A DNA stretch of 64,000 bases, from contig NW_023365773.1 of NCBI RefSeq assembly GCF_000003815.2, positions 1-64,000 of the forward strand, written 5' to 3'. How positions within the stretch are numbered: the first letter of the stretch is position 1; every line of letters starts with the position of its first letter. Positions 1 through 11,577 of the stretch are shown here, piece by piece. The notes beneath the pieces are model-generated. The model did no database searches and was not told where the DNA came from. It saw nothing but the letters and a program-made list of their open reading frames with translations. The DNA comes from Branchiostoma floridae. Its lineage: Eukaryota; Chordata; Leptocardii; Amphioxiformes; Branchiostomatidae. The position numbers and the translations under genes were made by a program.

Positions 1-1529
1 TTTAAAAGTCTTAAACAAAATGAACATTGCCGGCGCAGCATCTATTTTCTGTCGATTCAACATTGGTATTGCACCATCATATATCAGGGTCTGAAATTCT
101 TGCCTTCAAGTTGATTGTTAAATTTGCTTGAATTGCTTACTAAGTGCTTGAACATGTAATAGTTTTTCTGAGCAAACACGTTTAATGTAACAGAGGTATC
201 ATCCATTTTACAATCATTGGTTTGGGGCTGGTGTAGTAATAAGACTGGGTCACAATGGTATCTAGGGAATGTGTTTTTGTCTTCTAGATCCCTGATAGAC
301 AAATCGCAAGGCTGGTGTACAAACTCTTAAGGTGTTTTTCTAGTCAAAACTAACAAGAAACGTATCAGAATCACTTGTATCATATGACACCTTAAGTTTT
401 CTACATCAAAATCTTAATAATCATTAACTTTTGTACAGGTAATGGTATTAAAGATAAGTCTCGGGAATATGAATTTTCAGAAAAATAAAAAAGACTTTCT
501 TATGGGGAATCATCTGTACTAGTGGACCCTGAAATATCAATAAACATGTTTGTACCTTTAATGCACGTTATACCAAGGTTATATGCTTTTAGAGATGCCT
601 TTTGGAAATATGAATTTTTGCAACAAATCAGGACTTACTATTTTATCTGATTTCATCATTACTTTATTAAAATCTTATTAACATTTTTGCATCAGTGCAT
701 CTATTATGCATTTGATATCCTTCGAAAGACTTTTTTTTTTAAAATAGGGTCATTTAAGTGTGATGTTCACAGAAGTGTGAAATTAATCAATCATAGTCTT
801 ATGAGTTAATAAATAGTCTTGCTATTATGAATAAATCAGTTGTCATACTCATTTGTTGTCAATGAATTATACTATCATGGATATATTATACTTATGGTAA
901 GCTTTTCAATAAGAGTCATATAAGTGATCAAACTGTTTTCCTGGTTTACAAAGCAAAAAGTTAAAAGACTCAAAAGACCACAAGTTATTTCTCATGAATA
1001 CTCTAGCTCACCTCCAAAATGCAGGTGATCTGTATCATTTTGTAGTGATGCAGCATTTACGTGTAAATCATCAAACAAAACTGACTTCTCCCATGTTCAG
1101 TTTTAGCTCTAGTGTTTACCATGTAGGAGTGACTTGGTGCAGCATAAAAGACACTTCTTAACCCTTGTCCTGCTGGGATTTTTTGGGCCAATTTAACCCC
1201 CCTAAGCACCTAGGCCCCACCTGGCCACAGCCTGCAAGATGCAAAAGAGTCTGGAGTAGTTTAAGGGAGGGGCTCCTCAGAGAGAGTGACAATACCCTGC
1301 CATGAAAGAGAAGCTGATTTACTAGTCAGCTCAGTAAAACTTGACATATTCTGTGCTGCTGCTGTGGCAGATTTACTTCCCCATTCGATGTGCTTTGCTG
1401 TGGTGTGCCGCATTTAGGTGAGAGATACCCCAAACCCATATTAAATAATACAGGACCTGGATACAGGTATCATGTATGTGCAAATTGAAAATAGTCGAGA
1501 ATAGCAGGACTCGGGTTAGCTTAAAGACC
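1..1529. other. Intergenic / 3' flank of SMPD2, no gene seen
   Basis: AT-rich sequence with no open frame that resembles a protein. The part next to 1530 is expected to hold the 3'UTR of the minus-strand SMPD2 gene. I see no clear RNA gene or complete mobile element in it. Confidence 0.5.
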
Positions 1530-4500
1530 TCAGTTCCTTTTCTTCACACTGCCGGCCAGCAGAACCTGCATGCTGCTCCTGGTTGCTAGGAGACCCCTCC
1601 TCTCCGTCTCCGTGACGACCGCGCCCATCCAGAAGCTCCAGAGCATCCCGAAAGCCGCCAGCAGGTTGGTGAGAGATGTGAGGAGGATGGGGAGGGACAG
1701 GGAGGAGGGGAGGAGGAGGAGGAGGACACTGAGGAACAGGACCGCTGCGTAGAACCAGCGGACGGATGCTGTAGAGATGATGGCCTCGTCCATGATGGTG
1801 ACGGCTTCTCGGAGGTTGTCATCGCGTAACGGAATGTCGGGAAGATGCTCAGTGTCTCCTGGATTGTCTGAAAGAGAGGGAAACAGAATGGTGTACAGAG
1901 ACTGTGATTCTTTACACACAACTTCTGGCCAAATAGGGACACATACATGTAAGTGGATAAATTGGAATTAAAGGATGGCCCAAAGATTTGCAGAGTCTCT
2001 TGGACTGTCTGGGAAAGGCGGAAAAACAGAATGGTGTACTGAGAGACTTTATAGGGATTCTTTATAACACAACTTCTGGCAGTCAGCAGACAGAGAAGCA
2101 GAAAATAAAACTGGATGCATTACAATCAAAGGATGGCTCTTACCACAGAACTAGAAGGACTAAGTTCTTACATTTATCATAAAGCATGTAAGCTTGGTAG
2201 CTTCCATGTGGGATATCATGTTTAGGTAAATATTCAAGATAAAGCTAGTCCCATACATCTAATATTTTTAAAGCTGTATAGTACAATTACATGCAGTGGG
2301 TTGTTATCCACTGTGTCTAGGACACAGTATTGAAAGGCAGAGCCCATCCCTCTCCTCCCACCACCATTTATCTCCCAACCCAAAGTCAGGTACCCACTTC
2401 TACACCTGTGTGAATTGAGAAAAGTCTTGTAAAGAGCCTTTCCTTAAGGGCACAAGATCAGTACATGACGGGACTGGACCAAACACCCTGAATGCCTCAT
2501 GGCCCCATAAGTATTACATTTAGTTGTCACTGACAGGTAGTCGGGGTAACTATTAGCTGAACTTTTCAAATCCAGTCTGCTAATGCTGGGTCACCTTTAT
2601 CCGTGGGGTATCCTATATCCATTGATTTTCAAAACAGGGTAGTCAGGGAATTCAAGTCGACCAACCATGGTTTCAAATTGCATTACAAAATACTGCAGTT
2701 TAAAGCCACCATCTGTTTATGTGATGGTATATATAGTACTAAATATTAGTACCCTGTTTTGAAAAACAGCAGATATAGGTTACCCTACGGATAAAGGTGA
2801 GATAGCATTAATACTTTACGCTACATTTTTCTCTTACCATCACTTGGTTCTGAAACTTTCTCCAGCTCCAAGTGTGCCAATACGCCTTCGTGGTCGGAGT
2901 AGTTGAAGGGTTTTCCGGGAACCTTGTGCATGGTGGTCTCACAGTGGACACACTTCACTCTGCACCTGGCAGACCCCTGAAAGGCCCCAAGGGAGGAACT
3001 ATTTCAAAATCTTATTTTATTTTATTCATTTAGTGCGTTTTCAAACACCTGGGTCAACTATGTCAAACAAATTTTCAAAGGTGCCTAGTGCACAAAACAG
3101 TTAAGTCAACAAAATCATGTTCAATAAAAAAAAATGAACTTAGTAGTACACAGTACAAACAAAAGTGTGTGTTACATAAACAAGAGCCATAGAAAACAAA
3201 TTAAATTCACAAAGTTGACTTACATATGCATTGACATTTCTTTTCTCTTATATCAATTGGTAAATGAATGAATTTTCCCAACCGTGTACAGTGAGGGGAC
3301 TTGAAGGACAATTCATGATTCCTGTGCTCACTCACTCACTCACTATCCATGGTTAGATTATACTGCTGCTGGGTTCCCTGACGCAGGGGTAGGCAGCAGT
3401 CGGCCAGTCTTCACACTCCGCTTCCATTTGGCTCTGTCCAGTGGGTCGACCCCTGTCAGACCACACTCCTTCAAGTCCCTGCTGACACAGTCCCTCCAGG
3501 TTTTCCTAGGTCTACCACGACCTCTGTTGCCCGATACTTTCAGTTTGGTGATCTTATTAATGCAGTCACTAGATCTTTCAACATGCCCAAACCATCTAAG
3601 ACGGCGGGACTGCAGCACTGAGATGATGTCCATGTATGAGAGTTTGGATGCTTTGTATAAAATGAGCTCATCCTTTGACTTTTCTGTTGCTAATGACTAC
3701 TTTGGTCGCAGCTACATGTACTATACAGCATGGTTTTTCATCTCGAGACCGGATGGACTCACCGTAAGCAAGTAAGTAAGGAAGCAGTACAGTGGAAGCC
3801 AGTTAATTGCACATCGGATTAACGCACACTAACGCTGGTTCACCTTTTTCCGAGGGTAACCTATATCCGTTGTTCATAAAAAAGCGTACTTAGGGGTATA
3901 AAGTGGACGGACAATGGTTTTAAATCGGAATATTTTGAAAATATTGCAGATTTAAAACCACATTCCGCAAACTTGATGCTCCTAAATGAGCTGTTTTTAA
4001 AGACAACGGATAAAGGTCAGCCCGCGGATAAAGGTGAACTAGCGTTACATGTTAACTGCACGGAATCCCAAAATCCCAAACCGGTGCGGTCCAGCAAGAT
4101 AACTTCGCATTATTGCACCAGCCGGATAATTGCACGAAATTCACTGGCAAATAGGCCGTGCAATTAAGCGGCTTCTACTGTATAAAATGACAGCAAGTAG
4201 TTTTTTCTTAGTGATCTTACCTTGTAGAAGACATAGTCGATCCTCATGGGGGCTTCGGGACAGCCGGAGTTATAGTTGTTCTCTGAACACCAGCACGTCA
4301 TGCCGGAGTCATCAGCATTCTGAGTGGAAAATTCACGGTGTAGAAGGTAAAAAAACTTCAGGGCTGCCCTTTTGAAGCCATAGGGGCAGTGGGTTGTTAT
4401 CCAGTATGTCTAGGGTATTGGAAGTGGAGCCCCCTCATTTCACTTCTTTCACTGCCTTTTACTACATCAACCGAAGTCAGGTACCGGTACCTTTTTTTCA

Positions 4501-7500
4501 CCTGGGCGGAGTGAGGGAAGCGTGTAATGAGGGTCTGCATGCTCTTAGTGGCGTGGCGTAGGCAGCCTATTTTATTTCCTGTAATTCGTAGGGAGAATCA
4601 TCTTATCTACGTAATTCGTAGCGAGGCGACCAAATTTAGCGTAATTGCCTTCCTTGATTTAGCGTAATACGTAGGGGGTTCTTCTGAATTCATCGTAAAT
4701 CGTTGTCGGGGCCCCCCATACAGACCCTCTCGACTTTATACATAACGTCTAGACTGGAATGTCAGGAATCAAACCCAGGACCTTGTGTCCGCCAATCTAG
4801 CTACTCGGTTATTTGATGAAACAAACACAAATTCTGTGAGTCAGCAAAAACAAGACTTCACCCCATTACCCAAATGATTCCAGTCTCACAAAAATTAGCA
4901 TTGAAGATGTGTGGCAACACTGCAGAAATGCAAACACACCCCGAAACAATCCTTCATTCTCTTGGGGTACAAAAAACAAAAGCAGTCAATAAAGACAAAC
5001 CAACACACAAACATGTTGGATCCGAATTTAACTGCAACTTCCCATACGAAAAAAAATTATACGGGCAAATTTTGGACCGGCCAACTTGAGCAATCTAGTG
5101 CTTTTGTGATGTCACATGTAGGAAGTTACAGATTTACTCTTGTATTATTCTAATCTAGACTTCAGGAAGAACTTACTGATGCATCACTAAAACATGGAGA
5201 TCAAATAAACCAAACCAATCCAAACAGTTTAACTCTCATCAAGAATGAATTTTACCAAGTTGAACAAAGATGAACTTTAAAGTTTCTACTATCATATACA
5301 GTCAAACCTGTATTAGCGGCCACCTTTGCATAGCAGCCACCTGGCCGTAGTGGCCACTATTTCTCGGTCCCTTGGATTCGTAATGATTAAGAAATAGGCT
5401 TAGCGGCCACCTGTCCAACAAGGCCACACGATTTCCGGTCCCGTTGGTACAGAAACACTGCTTATTGCAACAATACTGTAGCCTTCTGTCATCCTGCACC
5501 GAGTTTGAAACTGTAGTTTGCGAGACTTTGGAGTTCCTGACAGGGTCATTTTGGCGGTAGCATTAAAGTGCATGTCTTTGACTGTGAATTTACTGATCGA
5601 GACAATGTTACTTCATGAGAAAGATAAGTGGGAACTGAAATCATGGTCAATTGATCAACATTTTCTCTATAGTGGCCACCTGTCTATAGTGGCCATATTT
5701 CTCCAGTCCCTTGAGTGGCTGCTATAGACAGGTTTGACTGTAGTATTATATACCTTATGTTCCGCTGACGGCCAGGCATCCTCCATCCCAGTGTTGGACT
5801 GGATGATTTTCAGCCCGAGTTCAAACGGCTGGTTGTTCAAATCTCCCGCCAAAATGTTCACATCTGCGGACTGACTCATGTGCCTGGAGGTACAAACAGA
5901 GATTATAGCTTGAATTTGAAAGTTCATAGTGTGTTCAACTTGGTAGCAGTTATCTGAAGCAAAGTTGAACTGTGATTTCCAAAGAATAAGTTTTCTACTG
6001 TCCAACTCCAGTCCTGTTAAGGAATGCCCAATCCACCGCAAGGAATGTGCAATCTTCTATAGGGACTGTCTAGGGGCATCCTCTACTCAACTGCTCAAGC
6101 CTCTGCTACTTTTTTTCCGCCTGGCTTCATCGCTATAAGATGCCCCATAATCTGTCAAAAATCCTACTGAGAAACCTTAACAAATCAAAAAGTTTAAATG
6201 ATCCCTTTCAAAGCTCAGGTCAATAGTAGAAACTCTGGGGAAACACAGGAGAAACACACCCTGCAGAAGAGGAGATACTCCCAGTGTGTATCTTCCCTTT
6301 TTTCCCTAGTCAGAGGGTTCCTAATGTTTTCTTTGGAGGATATACCTTGTTTATCTTATGAGGCGGCGCCATCTTGGAAAATTTACGCAAATACAATTCC
6401 GATATTTTGGGCTCGCGGAATACGAAAATTAGACCAGCGTACATGGATTTCAAGAGCCTATAACATCAGATACATGAACGGACGGTCTACTTGTAAAATC
6501 TGTCCATATATTTTTTCAGTCTGCACAGAAATGACGATGTAGAGAAGGGTAGAGTGCAAAGAGTCTGAGACGAGAAAAACGCCAACAACACGTTGGTGGA
6601 AAAACTTCGCATAAAATCACATAATTTTGTAAAATGTTTCTTTATTCAATGTTTCCTTCGTAAATCGTCCAAGTTGAGCCTACATTTTGCTGATGTAGTG
6701 CAGAAATTGAAAAAAAGTGAACCCCGCGTGGGTTTAGCGCGGCGTAACGCGGTCGGCCAGTCGCGCCGGTGACCGCTATCGGCAGTGTTGGCATAGCGGC
6801 CGGACTGAAAATCGGCTGGCCGCGACCGCATTCGACAGGTGACCGCTATAGACTATTTCTTAATGCTTAGGTCAATGGGAAAAATCCAAGGGACCGGCAA
6901 AAAGTGACCGCAATGGCCAGGTGGCCCCTATACTCAGGTGACCCCTAAGGCAGGTTTCACTGTATATCCGAAAGCTTTCCTTATGGTCAATTAGAAACTG
7001 TGATTCCAATGTGTTTCTCATGAGTTTCACGGTCTGTGGGTGGAGCAATTGGTCACGGACATTAGCTATGCTTTCCATTAGGTTTCACATGTGTGTCCTT
7101 CAGTCACACATTAAAATCACAATAGAAAAGTGTCCCAGTATGTGTCTACTGTATGACTGAGCTTTGCGAGGGATCCCTTAAAACTAATAAAAGAGACGAG
7201 GGGTGCCATAAACTTTCTGTCATGTAATGTGACATCACAGAACATGAAAACTTTTCAAGGTCTATAAAACATAATATATTGATAATTGAATATAGCTGAC
7301 CGTATGAACTGGCTGAGTTCAAAGGCCTGTGACACTCGGTGTGCCTTGTACTCATCATTGTCAGGGTTGTACTCGGCGTGGGTCTGGAACAGAAAGGCTC
7401 ATGTTAACAAACAAACAAAGTTAACAAACAAACACATTTGCCAGTTGGGGTTCCATTGAGCATTCAAAACTTTGTCAGATTTCTAAGCACAACAAAAATA

Positions 7501-9753
7501 TGAAACCACAGGTGGTTAGAAAGAGGAGGCAGCTGTACCATAAGAAGCTGCTAGGGGCCCAAAATCTAATCATATTGAAGCCTCAATAAGAAGTCAATCC
7601 ATGTACACACACATGCACAGACGCACGCACGCACATGTGCACACGTAGGGACGAACGCGCACTCACGGATGCACACATACACACGAGGGGACACAAACAC
7701 ATGAACGCTACCCAACAAAACATAACCTTATAACAAAGGTAATGTCCAAGTCCAGTTCAGTAAGGTCCAAATATTAGCGCAAACTCCATTTCACACATAA
7801 ATATCGGATCACTTCTCAAGGTGCATTATCATGATGAAAGTCTCGTTCCCGGGGTACTCACATGTGAGGCGTAGAAGTTGATCTCTGTCCCGGCGTACTG
7901 TATACGACACAGCCCCACGAGCTTCCCGCCGTACCAGTCGGCATGCAGTAGCTTGTGTGCGTGGCCGTTCAGCGTGAACCGGTACTGGTACACGTCTACT
8001 ATGGGATGTTTGGAGAACACACACACACCACTGCCATTCCAGCCACTGTGGGGACGAGAGATGGATACTAGTAGACAGGTGAGGACAGGTGTGTTACACA
8101 GGTGTGGTTCTATTGACAGGTGCATATGAAAACCTCAGGCTTTGTGAAGAAGGGCACATCTGGCATTTATGGCTGGTGTGAACCTGTACTGGTACATGTT
8201 TACTATGGGGTGTTTGAAGACAGACAACACTGCCATTCCAGCCACTGTAGGTACGACAGATGGATAGAAGACAAAAAATCGAGTTCAAGAAAACACACAG
8301 AATACAAACTAACTCGAGCAAACTAAGTATATTTTGGAAAGGGTCAGAAGTTTTAAATAGCATCTGCTGTCTTTAGTCAAAGAATTATCAAAGATAGACT
8401 GCCTGAAACAGCTGACTGTTGAGAAAATCATATCCAGTTGCTTGAGGAACTTTTAACCCTTTTAAGCATTTTATTGGTCTGAAATCTGGCAGTTAAAAAC
8501 TGCCAGAGTTTCAGACCAATAAATGCTCTCAGTACCAGGGTTTGACTGCTGACCTCCAAAAAGAAACCCTCAACAAGACTAGGCCAATACCCCTAACTTC
8601 TGGTATTCGCTTGTTAGTGAACTCATACTGTGGAAGCCAGCACACAGGTTTACACATGCAGGGCGACCTCGACTAACCTACATAGATCAACTTGCCCGTG
8701 ATGTGAGGTTGCAGGTCGAGGACCTAAAGAACGCTATGAGGGACAGAGATGTCTGGAAGGAGCGGGTGGACTTGGTCCGGGCAAACAGCCCGCGATGATG
8801 ATGATGATGAATTGGTAATTGATCAACCCAGACGAGTATAAGTTAGAGAGTACCTGTAGAAGTAGTGATGGTAGGGAAGCACATCCTCCACCTGGGACAC
8901 CAGCTGCTCGTACAAGGCTTCAACCCACACCTGCGGAACACAAATTTTAAACACAAACAGGTGAGAAACTTTGGTCAAGGACGTCCTCTTGCACTATGTT
9001 CAATCTCTGCAAAATCTGTGGAAATCAATTTTCATTAAGGGCCAGTTTAAATCCAAACCTGGGCAATAAAAAGATAAAATGACGAAAAATAAATTACTAG
9101 TATTGAATGATGCCAAATAGCAATTACCAGCAACTGGTTATTATTTTGGAAATGGTCAAACGTTTCAGATAATATCCGTTACCTTTCGTCAGTGACACAG
9201 AAGAGATTTTGTTGGAGAGTAAGTTTTTATATCCTAATCATGACTTTATCTGAAATGTCTGACCATATCCAGTTGCTAGAGTAATTGCTATTTGGCAAAT
9301 CTTATTATTTGGATGTTTACCCTTCATCGATTTAAATGCCTTATTTTCGCAGAGGTTGTACTTTGGAGTAGAAGAAAATACAATTTTGAAGTAACTCTGA
9401 ATTGCAAATTACATATTTGCGGTGTTTGATACACAGTGAGACACAGTACCCTTGAAATTTGAGAAAGATAACAAACTTTGAAAATGAAATAAAAACAAGT
9501 ACCTCAATAAATCAAAAGTAGAATGCAGGGGAAACTTTGGAGAAGCAAAAAGAAGACAATTTGAAACAATTTTGGATAATGCAAAATTAAAATCAATGCA
9601 AACATTCAAGCAACAACAAGGTTTACAGTAACTTGTAATTCTTTATGAACTCTGACCTCTTGTAGCGCGACCAGGTCATACTTCCCCGTAGCGAGCTCCT
9701 CTCCGATAGCGTGGATCCTCTCTGACACATTGGAGGCAATGTAAGTGATCCCC
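1530..9753 (-). CDS. SMPD2: Neutral sphingomyelinase (SMPD2-like), 5' exon missing
   Basis: Mg-dependent phosphodiesterase of the endonuclease/exonuclease/phosphatase fold; the family hydrolyses sphingomyelin or lyso-PAF at ER/nuclear membranes. Exons in coding order (plus coordinates): 9657-9753, 8854-8930, 7862-8045, 7301-7383, 5754-5883, 4221-4319, 2838-2976, 1530-1867; all have GT/AG borders and continuous phase. Seen motifs: VALQE (metal-binding Glu), GSGVCVFSKHPI, LNGHAHKLLHADWYGGK, THAEYN, ILAGDLNNQP, MRIDYVFYK and YSDHEG (catalytic His), all in the same order as human SMPD2. The last exon encodes two hydrophobic helices (WFYAAVLFLSVLLLLLPSS and a second of similar length), as expected for SMPD2. 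The first visible exon starts by completing a split Trp codon (human NCW-GI), so the start exon is upstream, probably in or near the gap at 9908. It lies head-to-head with PSMD13. Confidence 0.9.
1857..2096. repeat. Two-copy duplication at the acceptor of the last SMPD2 exon
   Basis: The exon edge and adjoining intron at about 1857-1936 recur at about 1998-2096 (offset about 141), sharing 'aaacagaatggtgtac' and 'acacaacttctggc'. The copy is diverged and carries an insertion. This is the mildest example of the splice-junction duplications found across the window. Confidence 0.6.
2287..2500 (-). mobile_element. SINE-like dispersed repeat, copy 1
   Basis: Reverse-complement relative of 14340-14585: it shares the ends 'cagtgggttgttatcca', 'gcagagcccatcc' and 'aaagtcaggtaccc'. 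The plus copy has a tRNA-like B-box, so this looks like a tRNA-derived SINE, here lying in an SMPD2 intron. Confidence 0.5.
2581..2813. mobile_element. Inverted-repeat MITE, family A
   Basis: Ends 'taatgctgggtcaccttt' and 'aaaggtgagatagcatta' are imperfect inverted repeats flanking about 200 bp without coding capacity. The same family is nested in another element at 3829-4047. Confidence 0.6.
3333..3775 (-). pseudogene. 3' end of a non-LTR retrotransposon (RT C-terminus)
   Basis: The minus-strand frame 3358-3633 reads SRRLRWFGHVERS, then RGRGRPRKTWRDCV, DLKECGL and DRAKWKRSV. This is the typical C-terminal tail of RTE/CR1-type reverse transcriptases. It is followed on the minus strand by a short (TGAG)n tail at 3333-3348, the usual 3' end of a target-primed insertion. 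The RT core is absent, so this is a 5'-truncated relic. Confidence 0.75.
3788..4182. mobile_element. MITE family B interrupted by a nested MITE A
   Basis: Outer ends 'tacagtggaagccagtta' and 'taagcggcttctactgta' form inverted repeats with a TA target site. An uninterrupted copy of the same family sits at 20615-20792. Positions 3829-4047 are a second inverted-repeat element ('taacgctggttcacc' ... 'ggtgaactagcgtta'), the same family as 2581-2813, inserted inside it. Confidence 0.7.
4385..4810 (-). mobile_element. SINE-like repeat interrupted by a short hairpin element
   Basis: The left part matches 2287-2420, and the right part (4760-4800) carries a reversed B-box-like 'ggaatcaaaccc'. The middle, about 4525-4730, is bounded by inverted 'agggtctgcatg' and 'catacagaccct', suggesting a later insertion. 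Confidence 0.4.
5298..5743. mobile_element. TIR element, Tigger/pogo-like ends, family C1
   Basis: Begins 'tacagtcaaacctgta' and ends 'acaggtttgactgta'; the inner parts repeat 'tagtggccac' and 'tagcggccacc'. TA target sites and CAGTnAAACC ends are typical of pogo/Tigger-type Tc1-mariner elements. It is non-coding and sits directly beside the SMPD2 exon at 5754. Confidence 0.65.
6715..6966 (-). mobile_element. Partial copy of Tigger-like family C2
   Basis: Reverse complement of 48722-48975: the same 'ggtttcactgta' terminus and the same 'gcggccggactgaaaatcgg' block. Only one end of the element is present. Confidence 0.65.
7604..7690. repeat. CA-rich microsatellite
   Basis: Imperfect run of CA, CACG and CACATG units in an SMPD2 intron. 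Confidence 0.7.
7974..8272. repeat. Duplicated 5' edge of an SMPD2 exon
   Basis: The first part of the exon at 7862-8045, its acceptor and some intron (7974-8070) are repeated at about 8177-8272 (offset 203). Shared blocks include 'ggtactggtaca' and 'actgccattccagccactg'. The copy has lost the reading frame but keeps a CAG-like boundary. Confidence 0.7.
8461..8528. repeat. Short near-perfect hairpin
   Basis: 'ttattggtctgaaa' ... 'tttcagaccaataa' with 'ctggcagtt' / 'aactgccag' inside gives a stem of about 30 bp with almost no loop. It is probably a tiny MITE remnant. Confidence 0.6.
8641..8812 (+). pseudogene. 3' terminus of another non-LTR retrotransposon
   Basis: The plus frame reads THAGRPRLTYIDQLARD, DLKNAMRDRDVW and LVRANSPR then stop, followed directly by a (GAT)n-type tail at 8796-8811. 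This is a reverse-transcriptase C-terminal tail with a microsatellite 3' end. It differs from the family at 3333 and is 5'-truncated. Confidence 0.7.
9118..9297. mobile_element. Inverted-repeat element (family D)
   Basis: 'tagcaattaccagcaactgg' pairs with 'cagttgctagagtaattgct'; both arms continue through 'ggtcaaacgtttcagat' and 'atctgaaatgtctgacca'. Related half-copies occur near 8395-8455, 14995-15085 and 18805-18940. Confidence 0.6.
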
Positions 9754-9907
9754 CTGCAAAATACAGAGATAGTTTAAAGTGATATCGAATCAGCATAGCT
9801 CAGCTCAGAGCTAATTTTCCAGTGGTTGTGACAGAGAGGACAGATGCTATGTACAGTATTTACAGGTTCTTGTACATTGAAATTCCCCCTAGCTCTTTAG
9901 ACAAGCA

Positions 9908-10007
9908 NNNNNNNNNNNNNNNNNNNNNNNNNNNNNNNNNNNNNNNNNNNNNNNNNNNNNNNNNNNNNNNNNNNNNNNNNNNNNNNNNNNNNNNNNNNNN
10001 NNNNNNN
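9908..10007. other. Assembly gap (100 N)
   Basis: Run of N of conventional length, so the true size is unknown. The missing first coding exon of SMPD2 may lie here. Confidence 0.98.
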
Positions 10008-10221
10008 CAGTTTAGGTCAGCACTCGTAGGTGGGCCGGCATGTTGCTATGGCAACGGTAGGATGCACCAAATCTGTCCAATATAAAACATTGTTTACATA
10101 TAATACTGCAGGTCACATACAATATTATCATATTATCATTATTGTTATGATTGCAAATTTGCAATTGAGTGGAATGCCCTGGCGCGGCTGTAAAAGCCCC
10201 CAAAATTTGACTCCTTTTATG

Positions 10222-10395
10222 CCAGCAGTGGGGTTCAAGGACTGCTAAACTGACCATGTCAAAGGGCTGTCGGCTTTTTAGCGTTAAGGTTTAGCATCTT
10301 GGTTTGTGATCTGGCAGCCCGGATTCGGTGCGGGTTTGAATCCCGGGAGTTAGAATATTGTTTCTTTCTGTTTCTACTCCTTTCTCTGTTCCTAC
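10222..10395 (+). mobile_element. Diverged solo LTR of the TRIM family
   Basis: Matches the LTR of the element at 10945-11402 in opposite orientation: 'ttcaaggactgctaaac', 'tttgtgatc', 'gcgggtttgaatcccggg' and 'tgtttctttctgtt' occur in the same order. No second LTR or internal region is seen, so it is read as a solo LTR or a decayed fragment. Confidence 0.6.
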
Positions 10396-10696
10396 TCCCA
10401 TGTCCCACCCCCATAATGATATTATTACTTTCAATGTGATTATGTGAACCATTCTCAAATGACAACAGTAATACAATACATATATATAAAATAACAATGT
10501 TAATACTAAAAACACATGCTTAACAAAGGATGATAACATTAGATCTGATCTTTTCAAATTTTAAGTTAATTTAGAAGTTACTAGTAACGACCCCGTTACT
10601 TTTGATACTAGTAACTTAGTAAGTTAGTAGTACAGAAGGTCCAAAATTTGAGCCCTGAACTGCAAGACATTTTGTGAGACAAGCTAGAAGTGCAGT

Positions 10697-11577
10697 CAGG
10701 GCTCGAAATCCTTTTTCCTGCATACCTGCGCTGGTGCAGATAACATTGAAAATTACCTGCACCAGACAAATTATACCTGCACCACTCTGAATTTAGAAAG
10801 TATGGATTGTACTAAGATTGTTTAGGAACTATTGCTATTTTTTCTCTTATACTTATAGATTTTTATTTATTTATTTATTCATTAATCTTCAGACAGGTGG
10901 GTAGCCCCTTCAACTTATTAGAAGTTAGTAACATTCAATGCAGCTGAAACAACCAGAGGGGCGAGTAAGAACAGAAAGAAACAACACCCCGACTCCCGGG
11001 ATTCGAACCCGCGCCGAACCCGGGCAGCCGGATCACAAATCGAACGTGCAAACCGTTCGGCCATAAAGGCTTAAGCCGTTAGGCGTCTTCGGTTTAGCAG
11101 TCCTTGAACACCACTGTTACACTACTCCCCCTTTTCTTTTCAAGATTCGTCCTCGAATCTCCGAGATCGACATCCCTGTGTGGCACATACTAGCCTGTTA
11201 CTCACAGGGCCGGCGTGGGAACCAGTGAAACAACCAGAGGGGCGAGTAAGAACAGAAAGAAACAACACCCCGACTCCCGGGATTCGAACCCGCGCCGAAC
11301 CCGGGCAGCCGGATCACAAATCGAACGTGCAAACCGTTCGGCCATAAAGGCTTAAGCCGTTAGGCGTCTTCGGTTTAGCAGTCCTTGAACACCACTGTTA
11401 CACAGCTAATAACAATCCACATGCACCTAAAAGTATACATCATAGGACATTTATTATATAAAACCCAGTACATGGACCAGTGCAGGTTAGGTGCAGGCAG
11501 ACATCAGAAATACCTGCACAACTCCAATTTTACCTGCACTTACCTGCATATGCAGGTGGTATTTCGAGCCCTGACTG
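10697..11577. mobile_element. TIR element 'cagggctcgaaat', split by the TRIM
   Basis: Ends 'cagggctcgaaat' and 'atttcgagccctg' with inner 'cctgcaccagtgcagg'-like repeats. Intact relatives are at 47448-47775 and 62250-62586. About 550 bp in the middle, including 10945-11402, is foreign, so the TRIM inserted into this older element or its flank. Confidence 0.65.
10945..11402 (-). mobile_element. TRIM: miniature LTR retrotransposon with tRNA-like LTRs
   Basis: Two direct repeats of 177 bp (10945-11121 and 11226-11402) are identical by eye and have TG...CA ends on the minus strand. A 104-bp internal region separates them. On the minus strand the internal region begins one base after the LTR with a tRNA primer-binding site starting TGGTTCCCACGCCGG, close to the complement of a tRNA-Glu 3' end. 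It finishes with a purine tract (aaaagaaaagggggag) just before the second LTR. The 4-bp duplication CAGC flanks the element. Each LTR contains an A-box-like TGGCCGAACGG and a B-box GGTTCGAATCC arranged as in a type II (Ser-like) tRNA with a well-paired T arm. There is no gag/pol, so it must be mobilised in trans. LTR identity implies recent insertion. Confidence 0.8.

Noticed and set aside
10985-11070. A tRNA-Ser gene on the minus strand
   Set aside because: Only A and B boxes and T arm are good; the acceptor stem does not pair and the same sequence recurs inside both LTRs.
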